Positions 8,772-16,952 of a stretch of 64,000 nt of DNA are shown here, piece after piece. Numbering within the stretch: position 1 is the stretch's first letter; every line of letters begins with the position of its first letter. The position numbers were made by a program, and so were the translations under genes. The notes below the pieces were generated by a model. The model saw only the letters and a list, made by a program, of their open reading frames with translations. It was not told the origin of the DNA and made no database searches. Origin of the DNA: Candidatus Rifleibacteriota bacterium (GTDB lineage Bacteria > Muiribacteriota > Ozemobacteria > Ozemobacterales > Ozemobacteraceae); NCBI GenBank assembly GCA_905236675.1, contig CAJOND010000022.1, forward strand, positions 1-64,000, written 5' to 3'.

Positions 8772-10354
8772 TTCGATTTTTCAAAAATCTAACAATTAGC
8801 CATAGTCCTAAAATGGCAGCAATTAGAAAACCTATTCCGCCTAATGTTGAGAAACCAAAGAAATTTCCAGAAGGTGAATTTGCATAAATCATACTAGAAC
8901 CAATCAACAGAGCTGAGCAAATAATAGCAACTACAATTTTGTCTACCATTTTATTTATGGCAGATAAAGGCTCTTCTGAACCTGTAATTTCTAAATTAAT
9001 CTTCGTTTGACCTTTTATTGTCATTTTTAGCAAGTCAGAAATACTAGAAGGTACATCTATACCTTTTTTTAATGCGTAAGAGACTGCAAATCCTAATTCT
9101 TTTGTTTCTTTTTCTATATCAATATTTTTAGTTTTTCCTAAAAGATGCTCGCTTACAATTTCTGTAAAATTAATTTCTGGATTTATTTCTTCTAAAACGC
9201 CTTCAAAAGTAAGCATTCCTCTTGCTAATAATGATATACCGCTTGGAAATCCAATGTGGTGTTGAACGAGTATTTCATTTAAGTCTAATACGACTCTTCC
9301 TAAATTTATACTGGAAAAGTCGGCAGAAGCATATTTCCCAACAGCCATATCAATATCATTGTATAAAGCTGGATGGTTTACTTTTTTCTTAATATCGCAC
9401 ATAGACAAAACTATGTTTTTAATCTGGTAAACATCTCGCGTATATATTGCTTTTACAGCCTCTGTAAGACAATTTCTGTCACGAAGTGACAGACGTCCTA
9501 CCATTCCCAAATCCAGCCATATTATTTTATCGTCAACTAATTTAATGTTACCAAAATGTGGGTCTGCATGGAAAAATGTGGGTCTGCATGGAAAAAGCCA
9601 TCGTCTAAAATCTGTTTTGCATAGTTTTCTGCCAAATGAGTAGCTAATTCTTTTCTGTCGTAACCTGCTTCATCAATTTTAGCTGAATCTGAAAGTTTAA
9701 TTCCTTTTATTTCTTCCATAACAAGAATGGAAGAAGTAGATAAGTGTTTCTCTACATTTGGACAGCCTACATAAGGAATATTGGCATTAAGCTTATGAAA
9801 TTCTTCAAGGTGCGAAGCTTCGATTAAAAAATCCATTTCTTGTTTCGCAGTAACCCACAATTCTTCCACTATTTGCTTATATTCATCTGGGTCACCTAGT
9901 TCTGGATTTAAATTTAAAAGCATTATTGCATGTTTTAAAATTTCAACATCGCTGCTCATTTTTTTCCAGATTCCAGGACGCTGAACTTTTATTACCATAT
10001 TTCTGCCGTCTCAGAGTTGAGCTCGGTGAACCTGAGCAATAGAAGCCGATCCCAATGACTCTTTTTCTATTGAATTGAAAATTTCATGGTAATCATCTAT
10101 TCCATATTCTTTATGAATAGTGTCTAATACTGTTTCAAAAGACATTGGCTGAACTTCGGAACGCAATTTAAGCAATTCAAGACAATAGCTTTCTGGTAAC
10201 AAGTCAGAGCGCATTGACATTATTTGCCCTAGTTTTACGTAGGTTGGTCCTAATTCTTCAAGAATATGACGAAGCTTTTCAGGGTCTATACCACTCATTA
10301 CTTCATATTTTTTAAAACTTCGACTATTTGTAATATTCTATCTTTTTGAATCAT
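8764..10354 (-). pseudogene. Broken ABC1/UbiB (AarF)-family atypical kinase
   Basis: Intact members of this family are about 530-560 residues and support quinone or isoprenoid lipid metabolism. All family landmarks are visible but in pieces: YVKLGQIMSMRSDLLP, SLGSASIAQVHRA, VIKVQRPG, FHADPHFGN, WLDLGMVG and two C-terminal membrane helices. There are three lesions. A probable one-base loss in an A-run near 10310-10316 separates the start (ATG at 10354, MIQKDRILQIVEVLK) from the rest. An in-frame TGA stands at 10011-10013, where the other side continues DGRNMVIKV in the same frame. An exact 20-bp tandem duplication at 9553-9596 shifts the frame within the HADPH motif. This is a clear pseudogene; no intact copy lies in the window. 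Confidence 0.85.
9553..9596. repeat. Exact 20-bp tandem duplication
   Basis: The unit AAAATGTGGGTCTGCATGGA is present twice in direct succession, followed by four more bases of a third unit. It lies over the HADPH codons of the ABC1-family kinase remnant. Because 20 is not a multiple of 3 it breaks the frame. Removing one unit restores FHADPHFGN and the downstream WLDLGMVG. Confidence 0.9.
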
Positions 10355-10810
10355 AAGGTTATTAGACATAATAACTTTCCAACCAATTCTTTTAAAATTA
10401 ATTATAAGACAGTAATTATGTAGTTTATTTTGTCTTGTTTGTCTACAGTAAACTTATTAAAGATTGGGGCTTGAAATAATTTTGTAGTCTACACATTGTC
10501 ATAAACGTATAGCTTTCAGGGCAAGCCCATACGCTATACTCTTTATGACAAATGTATAGACTATTAGTAAAATCTAATTTGGCTAAAAAATTAGTTTTCG
10601 GACAAACTCTATCGGCGCGTGAATTGAAGCTTTGCTGAAAGCAAAGCCACGGCTTCTAGGTCGCCTCGCAACGACGTAAAGAAATTGCAGTTTCGCGATG
10701 ACGATATTAGCAAAGACTATCGCTGTAAAACAATCCCCTTATCTCTCATCTCTTATCTCTTTCTAGAATAGCCACGCAGTCTAATAATGTTTATCAATGA
10801 GAGTTATGGC
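10355..10810. other. Repeat-rich gap between kinase remnant and autotransporter
   Basis: No coding region is evident in these 456 bases. They contain a 79-base palindromic element (10485-10563) with a conserved tail to about 10600, a second small palindrome GCTTTGCT-GAA-AGCAAAGC (10629-10647), and a degenerate stretch (about 10650-10712, GTCGCCTCGCAACGACG ... CGCGATGACGA) that resembles the GTCATTGCGAGG-type interspersed repeats of many bacteria. A pyrimidine-rich piece (10735-10770) follows. Confidence 0.6.
10485..10600. repeat. Long palindromic element, copy 1 of 2
   Basis: 10485-10563 is an imperfect inverted repeat of roughly 28 paired bases per arm: TAGTCTACACATT-GTCATAAA pairs with TTTATGACAAATGTATAGACTA, then GTATAGC with GCTATAC, and an inner GGGC-AA-GCCC. 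The tail CTAATTTGGCTAAAAAATTAG (10574-10594) is a second small inverted repeat. The right arm and tail recur at 26348-26411, so this is a dispersed element. No open reading frame or target-site duplication was recognised. Confidence 0.65.
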
Positions 10811-11812
10811 TCAAAACTTCTTCCAAAAAGATAGCGAAGCCTTCATATCGCGGTCGTGGGAACCACGCTGCATAGAAAAATCGGCTGATAACAGAGTGTC
10901 AGTTGAAATTTTTCTTTCGCCTTTGAAGGAGACTAACAGATGGTTTTTATCCTGGTCGTTATCAAGTTCATATGAATTAGCCATATCACCTTCAAAGCTG
11001 TATATAAGTTTAGGTTCATAGCCTGAAAATGCAGTTTTGCCTGCAAGTCTTAAAACATAATTTTCTTTTTCGTTGCAGAAGTTGAATTCCAAACCAAGCT
11101 GACCGGCAGCGTAATTGTTTGTTTTACTTTGAACAACTTGATTGAAGATTCCACCACCATTTTCATGATAGCCGTCTTGTTTATATCTTGAGAACTGAAG
11201 ATTTATGTATGGGTAGACTTTCCATGTCTTGTTCTTCTGATTCTTAGGTGTAAGCTTGTATTCACCGCCAAATTCGAACAAATCACCCTTGTATTTAACG
11301 TTTGTAGAAAGATCTAGATTGGTTAAATTGCGATTAAGTTCGTTATCAACTTTTCCGTAGTCTAAATATAGATAACCAGAGGCTTTATCATTCTTTTTAG
11401 ATGCATAAATACCGAATTTGTTTTCTTCGATTTTGTTTTTAGCCCAGGCGTCATCGAAACCATCTATTGTATTGTTGCTATGACCAAAGAATAAACCGAA
11501 TGACTTAGTGTCAGTAAGTTTTAAATCATAACCGATTATTCCACTTCTGCCACGGTATTTAGCGCCGTCACGCATTTCGCCTTTGTTGTATACGAATTTG
11601 AACCAAGCTCCGCTCACTTCGTGAGCAGCCCCATCTACTGCATTGCTTTGCAATGCAGCCCCCTCAGCTTCACTTCGTTCAGCAGCTCTTTCACTCAACG
11701 CATTGCTTCGCAATGCTCCCCCTACGACTCGCTTGCCATCCTGGCGCTCGCATGCACTCCCAACTTCCTGTTGGTCGTCAGTCTCGCTTCGCTCGCCAGC
11801 TTCCCCGCGCAT
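10811..11812 (-). CDS. Autotransporter beta-barrel part, out of frame with its passenger
   Basis: From about 11606 leftward the sequence (WFKFVYNKGEMRDGAKYRGR ... LSFWKKF) is an autotransporter translocator domain of about 265 residues. It has alternating beta-strands and the usual C-terminal Phe. The first ~67 codons of this frame are low-complexity translations of palindromic repeats (SERAAERSEAEGAALQSN), not barrel. The barrel belongs to the protease-passenger gene just upstream, but the two lie in different frames and overlap by 91 bases within the repeat cluster at 11607-11915. The ATG at 11812 lies in the repeat and gives no signal peptide, so a separate barrel protein would not be exported. 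Either the gene is broken or a change in repeat length can restore the frame. Confidence 0.75.
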   Translation of the reverse strand: MRGEAGERSETDDQQEVGSACERQDGKRVVGGALRSNALSERAAERSEAEGAALQSNAVDGAAHEVSGAWFKFVYNKGEMRDGAKYRGRSGIIGYDLKLTDTKSFGLFFGHSNNTIDGFDDAWAKNKIEENKFGIYASKKNDKASGYLYLDYGKVDNELNRNLTNLDLSTNVKYKGDLFEFGGEYKLTPKNQKNKTWKVYPYINLQFSRYKQDGYHENGGGIFNQVVQSKTNNYAAGQLGLEFNFCNEKENYVLRLAGKTAFSGYEPKLIYSFEGDMANSYELDNDQDKNHLLVSFKGERKISTDTLLSADFSMQRGSHDRDMKASLSFWKKF

Positions 11813-11915
11813 AGCGGGGCAGCATCTTCTTTTTTCCCCGATGCTCCCCCATTTATGGGGGAGCTGTCCCGTAGTGACTGAGGGGTGAGCAAAGCGTCAG
11901 CTTTGCGTTCTTTTG
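11607..11915. repeat. Cluster of G+C-rich palindromes inserted in the autotransporter gene
   Basis: About 310 bases of sequence unlike the A+T-rich surroundings lie between the linker (ending HFGDRFAKE) and the barrel. It is a chain of small inverted repeats, mostly with TTC or TTT loops: 11612-11626, 11639-11657, 11700-11716, 11803-11819, 11843-11864 (GCTCCCCCAT arms) and 11889-11906. The block GCTCCCCCA...TGGGGGAGCTGTC...GTGACTGAGGGG also occurs in the ABC exporter gene at 58113-58160, in the opposite orientation relative to the gene. Part of the cluster also matches 571-618. The insertion is responsible for the frame difference between passenger and barrel. Confidence 0.85.
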
Positions 11916-14454
11916 CGAACCTATCCCCAAAGTGGCTTGATAAAATATCGCCAGTGACAGAATTACGCTGAACAAGAGTCATGCTCTGAGCTGCTGCATT
12001 ATTAACAACAGCAGAAAGAGCAGGTGCAGCTTGAGCAGCAGGAAGATTAATAAGAGTCATAATCTGGTCTATCTGTTGTGGAGAGGTTACAAGCCTCAGA
12101 GAACGTCGATAAGAAGCTACTCCGTCAGGTAAATCAGACATTAGTTTAAGATACATATTCTTTATTGCTGTAAAAGCTCTCTTATGTTTTTCTGTAAATT
12201 TAACATTTACAGCACTTCCAGCGGGAATTTCAATAGCATTTGGCTCATCGCTAAGTTCTGAAACGACTGTTATTTCATTATTTTCAACTTTTGCATATTC
12301 GCTCATAAAAGTAGTTACAGGAGTAGAGTTGCCTTTGCCATTTGCAAGCTCTCCGCTTATGCTGTTGGCAGAAAGCACAGTGTAGCTTTCACCAGGAACA
12401 AGCCCTTGAACAGTAACTTTCGAGCCCTCAACATTAGCTTTGCCTTTAACAATAAACTTTGTATTGCCTTCGTCATTAACAACGGCAGTCAAAGTGCCTT
12501 TGCTTTCCAAAGCACCCATTGTTAGATTGCCAATACCTTCGTCACCAGCTATAGCTTTATTATTGTTATAAAGAGTACCGTTAATTGTTCCCTTACCAGC
12601 AATAGTGCCATATTCGTCACTATAAGCATCGCCAGCAACGGAGCCATTTATAGTTAGAGTTCCTTCTACTGCAACAGAAGCACCCTTATATGTGTTGTTA
12701 CCTTCTAATCTGAGATTGCCGGCACCCTTCTTTAAAAGACCAACATGAAGCCCTTCGAGACCATTTTCATCAACATTCTGATTATATTTTTCTACGTAAG
12801 CTTTTGTAAGATACGCTGCGAAAGTATCACCTTCGTTTCCTTTTTCATTAAAAGGATTATTAACATTAGGTTCTATCCTGTTCGCTTTATAGAATTTATA
12901 GCGTTCCCTCAAATCTTCTTCAATACTATCGTCTGCGAGCTTGCCTACTCTGATTTCCTTTATATCGTTGCACCAGACAGAATCATAACCCTTAGTATCT
13001 ATATCATACATAACAGTAGGTCTTTCATCTGTTTCATATTTAAAAGAAAGGTTTTCAGAAGTTAATCTTCTAGCGTTTAAAGCGCCAGGTCCATTAACAG
13101 CTTTACCTACATCTAACATTCCCTGACCGATAAATTCCTGCAATGGTGTTTGGTAATAAACCTTTATACGACCTAACTCTATGTCAGAATTTAGAATTTC
13201 CGCATAATTCTGACCTTCAGTTTCGTTTTCTAATGTATCTGCATAAGCTGTAATATCATCTATTATTTGTTCCTTACTGCATTCTGTTCTATCGTCTAAA
13301 TAAAAGAGGTTTACGTTGCATTCTTCAGGATCAATTTCATCATTATCATCATCATTTTCATCTCGAACGGCTACTAAAAAATTGTGTTCCAGGTGAATAT
13401 CATTATTAGCAGTTGAAAGTAAAACATCCCCAATCTGTTTGCTATTCATATATGGAAAAGCCTGTTGAACAAGAGCAGCACCGCCAGTAACGAAAGGAGC
13501 CGCCATTGAGGTTCCGCTTTCTGAAACAAAAGAATTCTTATCACAGGAAGAAGCAGACCAAATATTCCAGCCAGGTGCACAAATAGTGTAATCTTCTGAA
13601 TATTTGGCAAAATTAGAGAATGGAGCATTTATAAAATCTCCACTGATACTTCCATCAGAGTTTCGTTCAAGATGATTGGTTTCATCAAAGCTATTCAAAG
13701 CAGCGGTAACGTTAATAATATTGTTGGCTGTTTCCTTTTTAAATAAGGGTGCACAAGATTGATAACCAGATACTGTTTCGCCTTCATTGCTAGCAGCGAA
13801 AATCAATAGTTTATCTTGATTTATAGCATCTGAAAGGGGACCTAGTTCACTGTCAACACCTTTTTCCAATTTTTCTAACTCTGAAGCTATTTTGTCAAAA
13901 ATTTCATCCGAAGAATAATTTTTAAAATCTTCTATATCTTCATCTTCATCTTCATCGTCATCATCATATGCATAATCAATATTTAAATCTTCACCCCATG
14001 AGTTGTTTATAACTTTAATTTGAGAATAAGAATTATATTTTGAAAAATCAGAATCATCAGAAAGGGCATAAGTGCTTATAAAATCTGCATCAAATGCCAC
14101 CCCATACATGAGATAATCAGTTTTAGCAGCGGCAGCAATTCCTGCAACATGGGTGCCATGGTCATTTTTTTTCCAGTCAATTCCATTAAGGCTTAACGAG
14201 CCGATATATTTAGAACCAGTCTTTAATCCAAATTTACTATGTTCAAGGTTTACAGGCTGGTCATTTATTCCTATTGTAATATCTTTCCCAGTATAGCCTT
14301 TGGAATAGGCTTCTGCAGCATTAATTAAGTCTAAGCCATTACTACCGTAGTATTCTTTTGTCTGAAATTCTTCTATATCAGCAGAATTTGCTGGTAAAGA
14401 AGCTAATAATGATATAGCGACAGCTATAATTATGGCTTTTGTTGATTTTGTCAT
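11722..14454 (-). CDS. S8 subtilisin-like autotransporter, passenger part
   Basis: The gene starts at an ATG preceded by GAGG. Residues 1-25 are a signal peptide. The S8 protease domain has its triad in order: Asp65 (GIND), His99 (NDHGTHVAG) and Ser316 (SGTSMAAPFVTGG), with oxyanion Asn223 (FAASNEG), so the protease looks intact. An acidic run (DDDDEDEDEDIED) lies at about 164-176. After the protease comes a beta-helix passenger with the autotransporter repeat LRLEGNNTYKGASVAVEGTL (about 600-620), then a linker (GDILSSHFGDRF). The last ~55 residues are translated palindromic repeat and end at a stop inside it, so the barrel is lost from this frame. In the family the protease is displayed on, or released from, the outer membrane. 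Confidence 0.85.
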   Translation of the reverse strand: MTKSTKAIIIAVAISLLASLPANSADIEEFQTKEYYGSNGLDLINAAEAYSKGYTGKDITIGINDQPVNLEHSKFGLKTGSKYIGSLSLNGIDWKKNDHGTHVAGIAAAAKTDYLMYGVAFDADFISTYALSDDSDFSKYNSYSQIKVINNSWGEDLNIDYAYDDDDEDEDEDIEDFKNYSSDEIFDKIASELEKLEKGVDSELGPLSDAINQDKLLIFAASNEGETVSGYQSCAPLFKKETANNIINVTAALNSFDETNHLERNSDGSISGDFINAPFSNFAKYSEDYTICAPGWNIWSASSCDKNSFVSESGTSMAAPFVTGGAALVQQAFPYMNSKQIGDVLLSTANNDIHLEHNFLVAVRDENDDDNDEIDPEECNVNLFYLDDRTECSKEQIIDDITAYADTLENETEGQNYAEILNSDIELGRIKVYYQTPLQEFIGQGMLDVGKAVNGPGALNARRLTSENLSFKYETDERPTVMYDIDTKGYDSVWCNDIKEIRVGKLADDSIEEDLRERYKFYKANRIEPNVNNPFNEKGNEGDTFAAYLTKAYVEKYNQNVDENGLEGLHVGLLKKGAGNLRLEGNNTYKGASVAVEGTLTINGSVAGDAYSDEYGTIAGKGTINGTLYNNNKAIAGDEGIGNLTMGALESKGTLTAVVNDEGNTKFIVKGKANVEGSKVTVQGLVPGESYTVLSANSISGELANGKGNSTPVTTFMSEYAKVENNEITVVSELSDEPNAIEIPAGSAVNVKFTEKHKRAFTAIKNMYLKLMSDLPDGVASYRRSLRLVTSPQQIDQIMTLINLPAAQAAPALSAVVNNAAAQSMTLVQRNSVTGDILSSHFGDRFAKERKADALLTPQSLRDSSPINGGASGKKEDAAPLCAGKLASEARLTTNRKLGVHASARMASES

Positions 14455-14483
14455 GATATACCTCGCTAGTTTTAAAACAAAGC

Positions 14484-14489
14484 ATTATA
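14484..14489 (-). promoter_or_regulatory. Possible -10 box (TATAAT) for the autotransporter
   Basis: A perfect TATAAT on the minus strand lies 30 bases upstream of the autotransporter ATG at 14454. The A+T-rich sequence at the expected -35 position is not a good match, so the promoter call rests on the -10 box and location only. Confidence 0.35.
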
Positions 14490-14532
14490 ACATATTTTTA
14501 ATAAAATTTAATACGTTATACTTGTGATATTA

Positions 14533-14558
14533 TGTTAAACTTAAGAAATAGTTTAACA
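14533..14558. promoter_or_regulatory. Inverted repeat in the divergent promoter region
   Basis: TGTTAAACT (14533-14541) and AGTTTAACA (14550-14558) are perfect 9-base arms separated by 8 bases. The site lies 17 bases before the ATG of the rightward gene at 14575 and about 80 bases upstream of the leftward autotransporter. It could be an operator or a leader hairpin; no regulator gene is adjacent. Confidence 0.4.
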
Positions 14559-14574
14559 AATAACGGTAAAAAAT

Positions 14575-16884
14575 ATGATTAAAAAGCTAATATTATTTCT
14601 TTGCATTTTTGTTTTTATAGCAAATATTTCCTTTGCTACTCGTATGACAAGAGAAGAAAAAACTTGTCCTTTATGTGGAACAAAGTTTATGGCTTCGGTT
14701 GTTTTATCAAGTAACAATTTTGGAGGTATTGACCACGATTTATGTCCACATGCTATAGGAGCTTCTCCTCTCTCTAGCTATATTTGGGGATGCCCTTATT
14801 GTAATTTCTGTGGTTATTCAAGTGATTTCAAAAAAAATTATACAGAAGAAGAAAAAAATCAAATTTCTAAATGGCTGAAAGATAATTATCCACCAACAAT
14901 AGAAAAACCTAATCAAGAAGAGGCGAATGAGGAAGATAAATCAAATTATAATAGTAATCAGTTTCGTTATGATAGTCTACCTTCTTATAAACGTTATGAA
15001 ATTGCGGCAGAACTAGCAAAACTAGCTAATAAATCTAATTATGATATAGGTAAATTGTATTTGAGCGCTACTTGGTGTGCAAGAGCCCACACTTCAATTG
15101 ACAAAGACGGCAAAGACATAAACAACTACGAATTATCGGAATTAGTAGAAGGAAGAAATAATCCTATACTTCAGACAGAATTTGAAAAGGTTTATTCAAG
15201 ATTAAATCATGTTGAAGCAGAAACCATGAGTATGGCTGATCTATTCTTGAAGATAGCAGATAATGTTGAAAAACAAACAATAGACGATGAAAAACAAAAA
15301 CTTTTAACTTACTGCACTATGGCTGTAAATTTACGAAGTTCTGGAGAAAATACCAAAGCAGAAGTTTTTATAAAAAAATCAGAAAAGTGTGAGAATTCAG
15401 ATAAAATTTCCCAATTATTTGAAGGTTTAAGAAACTCTATTAATTTAGAAAAAACCTATCAAAAGAAAGTCATAGAATATTTATCAGCTTCGTTAAATGA
15501 TAATTTGTATAATGAACAGAAATATGAAGTATATTTATTGCTTGGAGAAATGAATAGAAGAATTGAGAATTATGAAGAAGCAACTAAATATTATCAGAAA
15601 TTATTAGAAAATTATTCTATTATTCCAGAACATTATATGAGGACAGTTATATTTGCTTACGAAACAATGGGGTTAAAAGATGAAAACTTCAAAAAGACTT
15701 TGGATGTAATGGAAAAAACAAGAATAACTGCATATTTCATGAAATTAGGAATGGATCCATTTGATAGAGAACCAGCTTTTTATCTGCGTTATTCCAATAG
15801 AAGAGATATAATTTATCCTGAATTAGTTCAAACCATTAATGAATTTACGAATAAAGACAAAACTTATGAAGCTACTATAGCAAAGTTAGATCCCAGAATT
15901 AAAAATCAAATATTGGAAAATACTATTTTTGCCATGTCTGATCAGACAAAAGAAGCTGCTCAATTCCAGTATGAGCTATTAGATACAGGTATCGAAGAAA
16001 GATTATTACTAAACAATTTAAAATCTTTAGCTTTTTATTTGCCTTCAGAAAAGTTTATAAAAAGATTTAAAGAAGCCAAAACAAATGATGAACTAGAATT
16101 ATACATAACTTTTTTGAAGATTATTAGAGACAAAGCATCATTTGAAGCAATTATTACAAAAGCAGAAGAATTATTAAGTGAAGAACATTTGAAAAACTTA
16201 GGTCTTGATAAAGAAGAAGAAAATAAAAAAACTCGAGTATATAATGCTTTATTAGATAGTATGCATATGTTCAGAGGTAAAAGAACAATAGATTTTCTTG
16301 TAAAAGTATCAGAATCTTCACTTAAAATATATAAAGAATTAAAGAAAAGTATGCCTGAAGGGAAACAGCCAAATCGTTATCTGCTTGATATATATACTAA
16401 AGCTGGAATAGCTTTGGAAACAATGTTCTTCAAACATTTCGGTTATTCAAGAGTTTTTTCAAGAAAACTGGAACCTCAGAAATTTGAATCAGAAATATTA
16501 TTCAATAATGATGACAGATATGAAGTTCCGTTGAATAATTTTAAGAAATGGTATGCTGAACACGAAAAAGATGAGTATCAAAAAATAATCTATAATGGTT
16601 TTAAAGAATTTGGCTACGATATTCTTCCGGTATCAGAACCTAAAAAACTATATACTCTACTATATGGATTGCATGATCAGTTCAAACCTGCAAGAGTTCA
16701 ATGTTACCGTGAATTAGTCAGAAGAACAGGTATAATGAATCACCCTGAAGCAGGATTAAGCACAGAATTTCAAAGTAGAGAATCTGAAGAAGAAATGTCT
16801 GGTTTCTATTCAAAATGGCTGGATGAAAATATATCTAGTTTAAAATATGATGAAAAAGAAAAGAAATTTGTAATCAGTAAATAA
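14575..16884 (+). CDS. Exported DUF2225-like zinc-ribbon protein with helical repeats
   Basis: A 769-residue protein. Residues 1-21 form a signal peptide (MIKKLILFLCIFVFIANISF). Two zinc-ribbon knuckles follow: CPLC (C31, C34) and CPYCNFCGY (C73, C76, C79), with C57 between. This is the pattern of DUF2225 proteins. The rest is almost all helical; LLLGEMNRRIENYEEATKYY at about 320-340 looks like a TPR unit, so a protein-protein scaffold role is plausible. Function is unknown. It is unusual for a cysteine-rich zinc ribbon to sit right after a signal peptide, so it may be held at the outer face of the inner membrane. The gene stands alone and ends in a shared terminator with ligA. Confidence 0.65.
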   Translation: MIKKLILFLCIFVFIANISFATRMTREEKTCPLCGTKFMASVVLSSNNFGGIDHDLCPHAIGASPLSSYIWGCPYCNFCGYSSDFKKNYTEEEKNQISKWLKDNYPPTIEKPNQEEANEEDKSNYNSNQFRYDSLPSYKRYEIAAELAKLANKSNYDIGKLYLSATWCARAHTSIDKDGKDINNYELSELVEGRNNPILQTEFEKVYSRLNHVEAETMSMADLFLKIADNVEKQTIDDEKQKLLTYCTMAVNLRSSGENTKAEVFIKKSEKCENSDKISQLFEGLRNSINLEKTYQKKVIEYLSASLNDNLYNEQKYEVYLLLGEMNRRIENYEEATKYYQKLLENYSIIPEHYMRTVIFAYETMGLKDENFKKTLDVMEKTRITAYFMKLGMDPFDREPAFYLRYSNRRDIIYPELVQTINEFTNKDKTYEATIAKLDPRIKNQILENTIFAMSDQTKEAAQFQYELLDTGIEERLLLNNLKSLAFYLPSEKFIKRFKEAKTNDELELYITFLKIIRDKASFEAIITKAEELLSEEHLKNLGLDKEEENKKTRVYNALLDSMHMFRGKRTIDFLVKVSESSLKIYKELKKSMPEGKQPNRYLLDIYTKAGIALETMFFKHFGYSRVFSRKLEPQKFESEILFNNDDRYEVPLNNFKKWYAEHEKDEYQKIIYNGFKEFGYDILPVSEPKKLYTLLYGLHDQFKPARVQCYRELVRRTGIMNHPEAGLSTEFQSRESEEEMSGFYSKWLDENISSLKYDEKEKKFVISK

Positions 16885-16902
16885 GTAAGAGTGACTGTTA
16901 AT

Positions 16903-16945
16903 GAAATTGCCCTTACCCCTTTTTAAATGGGGTAAGGGTAATTTC
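16903..16945. terminator. Bidirectional terminator between convergent genes
   Basis: GAAATTGCCCTTACCCC (16903-16919) pairs with GGGGTAAGGGTAATTTC (16929-16945), a 17-bp stem with a single G-U pair. It lies between the ends of the rightward zinc-ribbon gene and the leftward ligA gene and can serve both. Confidence 0.8.
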
Positions 16946-16952
16946 TATAATA

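Noticed and set aside
10011..10013. In-frame TGA in the ABC1-family gene as a selenocysteine or read-through codon
   Set aside because: The gene also has a frameshifting 20-bp duplication and a probable A-run deletion, and no selenocysteine-type hairpin was recognised after the TGA. A nonsense mutation is simpler.
11621..11888. Plus-strand frames through the palindrome cluster
   Set aside because: The translation is low-complexity Ser/Leu/Arg repeat sequence with no relation to a known fold. The cluster is non-coding repeat that lacks stops in several frames because of its G+C content.
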